From Planctomycetota bacterium (GTDB lineage Bacteria > Planctomycetota > PUPC01 > JABMSA01), in assembly GCA_013202185.1 (NCBI GenBank), contig JABMSA010000413.1, positions 1-5,893 on the forward strand: a stretch of DNA of 5,893 nt, in the 5' to 3' direction. Under the pieces are notes generated by a model. It saw only the letters and a list, made by a program, of their open reading frames with translations, ran no database searches and was not told where the DNA came from. Shown piece after piece: positions 4,802 to 5,893 of the stretch (the stretch's first letter is position 1; each line of letters begins with the position of its first letter). The position numbers and the translations under genes are program-made.

Positions 4802-5893
4802 ATGAAGGCAAGCGTCAAGCGTGAAGGCGACAAGGTGTGGATCGAAGGCGTGCCGCAAGAGAAAAGAGTCGAAGGCATCTGGCATATGGATGGCCTTCCG
4901 GCAGCTCTCCGCGCCGTGCTCAGTTTCAGGGGCGTTGAGAAGAAGTACCTCGACGATACGGTGTTTGCCGCGATCACGGGCCAGCCGTTCCGTTTCTGGT
5001 TCGGGGACGACTTTGCCTCGTGCCTCGCCTACACGCACGAAGAACCCGTTGGCGCCATTGTGGCGGATGTCCTGGGGTTTGAGCATAGCTGGTGCGAACG
5101 CCGTGGTGCAAGCTTTGACCCCAACAAAAGAACCAAAGCCGCTGTCGAGGCCGCGTGGGCTGAACTGAAAGAGGAGATAAACTCGGAGTATCCGGTGATC
5201 CTTTTTGGCGGAAACACGCCGGCCGACGAGAAGGGCGATCCGGTCGTTGTTACCGGCTACGATGAGCGGCGCCAGCTCGTGTTCTTCGTTCCCCACACCT
5301 CGTGGCACGAAGCCCCGGAGTGGGCGGACAACGATCCCGAGTGCCGGAATGGTATCGAGGCTCAGAGTTATCGGGCGCGGAGGAGGCCGGATGAAACGAA
5401 TTGGTTCGGCAATGGATTCGCCCCGGAGCAGGGAATGGGCGGTGCCGGCGCCTGCTTCTTTGCGTTTGGAAAACGCCTGCATACACCGTCGGAGCGTGAA
5501 GTGGCCGTTGCCGTGCTCCGGCGCGCGGCGGCTCTGGGCAGGGGGACGCTTCGCGATGAGAAGCGCCCGTTCCGCTATTCCGGCCTCGAGGCGTTCGATC
5601 TCTTGATCACGTGCCTCCAGAAGTATTCAATTGGAGGCGCCGCGAGGCCGTGGTCGGAAGTGGACGATTGGTGGTTCGCGATGGAATGCCTGTGCGCCGG
5701 CGGCTTCCGCAAAGCTGCGGCCTCGTTTGTCCGGAAGTGCGCCCAAGGGTTCGGTAACTTCCCCCAGAAGGCGGAAGAGCACCTCGCGAGGGCCGCTGAA
5801 GCCTACGCGGAATCGGGCGCTGAAATGGCCGCCTTGCCCCGCCAGTTCGAAGCGTTCGGCACGCTCGATGACTATCCGGCTCGAGTGCAAACG
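4802..5893 (+). CDS. BtrH_N/C39-peptidase-like protein, C-terminus cut by window edge
   Basis: The frame is open from 4802 to the right edge (364 codons) with no stop, so the gene is partial. The start used here is ATG 4802, with SD AAAGGAG (4789-4795) six bases ahead. An in-frame membrane-spanning extension upstream may belong to the protein (see 4637-4801). The body resembles BtrH N-terminal/C39-like proteins: 'DGLPAALRAVLSFRG' (30-44), 'LDDTVFAAITGQPFRFWF' (50-67), 'YPVILFGG' (130-137) and 'VVVTGYDERRQLVFFVP' (148-164), followed by an all-helical C-terminal part (about 228-345). In proteins of this fold a Cys usually starts the helix at the first motif. Here that place holds Asp/Gly, so protease activity is unlikely and a binding or structural role is possible. 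Cys74, Cys98, Cys181 and Cys218 are not in that position. The family assignment is from motif memory and only moderately sure; the coding call is strong. The gene is divergent from the sensor operon. Confidence 0.75.
   Translation, partial: MKASVKREGDKVWIEGVPQEKRVEGIWHMDGLPAALRAVLSFRGVEKKYLDDTVFAAITGQPFRFWFGDDFASCLAYTHEEPVGAIVADVLGFEHSWCERRGASFDPNKRTKAAVEAAWAELKEEINSEYPVILFGGNTPADEKGDPVVVTGYDERRQLVFFVPHTSWHEAPEWADNDPECRNGIEAQSYRARRRPDETNWFGNGFAPEQGMGGAGACFFAFGKRLHTPSEREVAVAVLRRAAALGRGTLRDEKRPFRYSGLEAFDLLITCLQKYSIGGAARPWSEVDDWWFAMECLCAGGFRKAAASFVRKCAQGFGNFPQKAEEHLARAAEAYAESGAEMAALPRQFEAFGTLDDYPARVQT

Noticed and set aside
4453..5482. Long minus-strand frames opposite the BtrH-like gene
   Set aside because: They are antisense shadows of a coding frame with clear motifs; the translations show no domain, no SD and no coherent neighbours.

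Overview
The window is GC-rich, densely coding bacterial DNA with strong Shine-Dalgarno (SD) sites, 4-nt gene overlaps and GC-ending codons. Nothing in it fixes the taxon. The mix of an orphan membrane-anchored protein, a BtrH-like protein of the kind common in uncultured lineages and a HAMP protein without a kinase domain would fit Planctomycetota, Hydrogenedentota or a deltaproteobacterial-type genome. This is a weak inference. I see no rRNA, tRNA, CRISPR array or insertion sequence.

Layout. (1) Positions 1-111 carry no clear gene but hold a 16-nt near-palindrome (42-57). (2) Positions 112-522 (+) encode a small cupin with a complete metal-binding motif, resembling the core of D-lyxose-isomerase-like sugar cupins. 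(3) From 4120 down to 562 (-) lies a tight three-gene operon. It encodes a membrane-anchored PhnD-type substrate-binding protein (GTG start), a two-TM HAMP protein ending in a histidine-kinase-like dimerisation helix pair with no ATPase domain (TTG start), and a membrane-anchored protein of unknown function (ATG start). Both junctions are 4-nt start/stop overlaps and every start has an SD. A good sigma70-type promoter (4290-4262, minus strand) sits about 140 nt upstream of the first gene. (4) Positions 4121-4614 form the regulatory interval between the operon and a divergent gene. It also contains an SD-preceded minus-strand reading frame (start 4386) that looks like a leader or gene remnant. 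(5) From about 4615 to the right edge (+) a divergent gene encodes a BtrH_N/C39-like protein. It is cut by the window end, and its N-terminal membrane segment is in frame with the body but out of frame with the best upstream ATG.

How the genes may work together. The PhnD-like protein has no ABC permease or ATPase beside it and keeps an uncleaved N-terminal membrane anchor. It is instead coupled to a HAMP signalling protein. The simplest reading is a ligand-sensing module: the anchored binding protein reports to the HAMP protein, whose DHp-like tail (H263) would need a kinase or response regulator encoded elsewhere. The third protein is an unknown envelope partner. This three-gene set is the best candidate in the window for an undescribed system. 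The cupin (convergent) and the BtrH-like gene (divergent) are neighbours without a demonstrated link.
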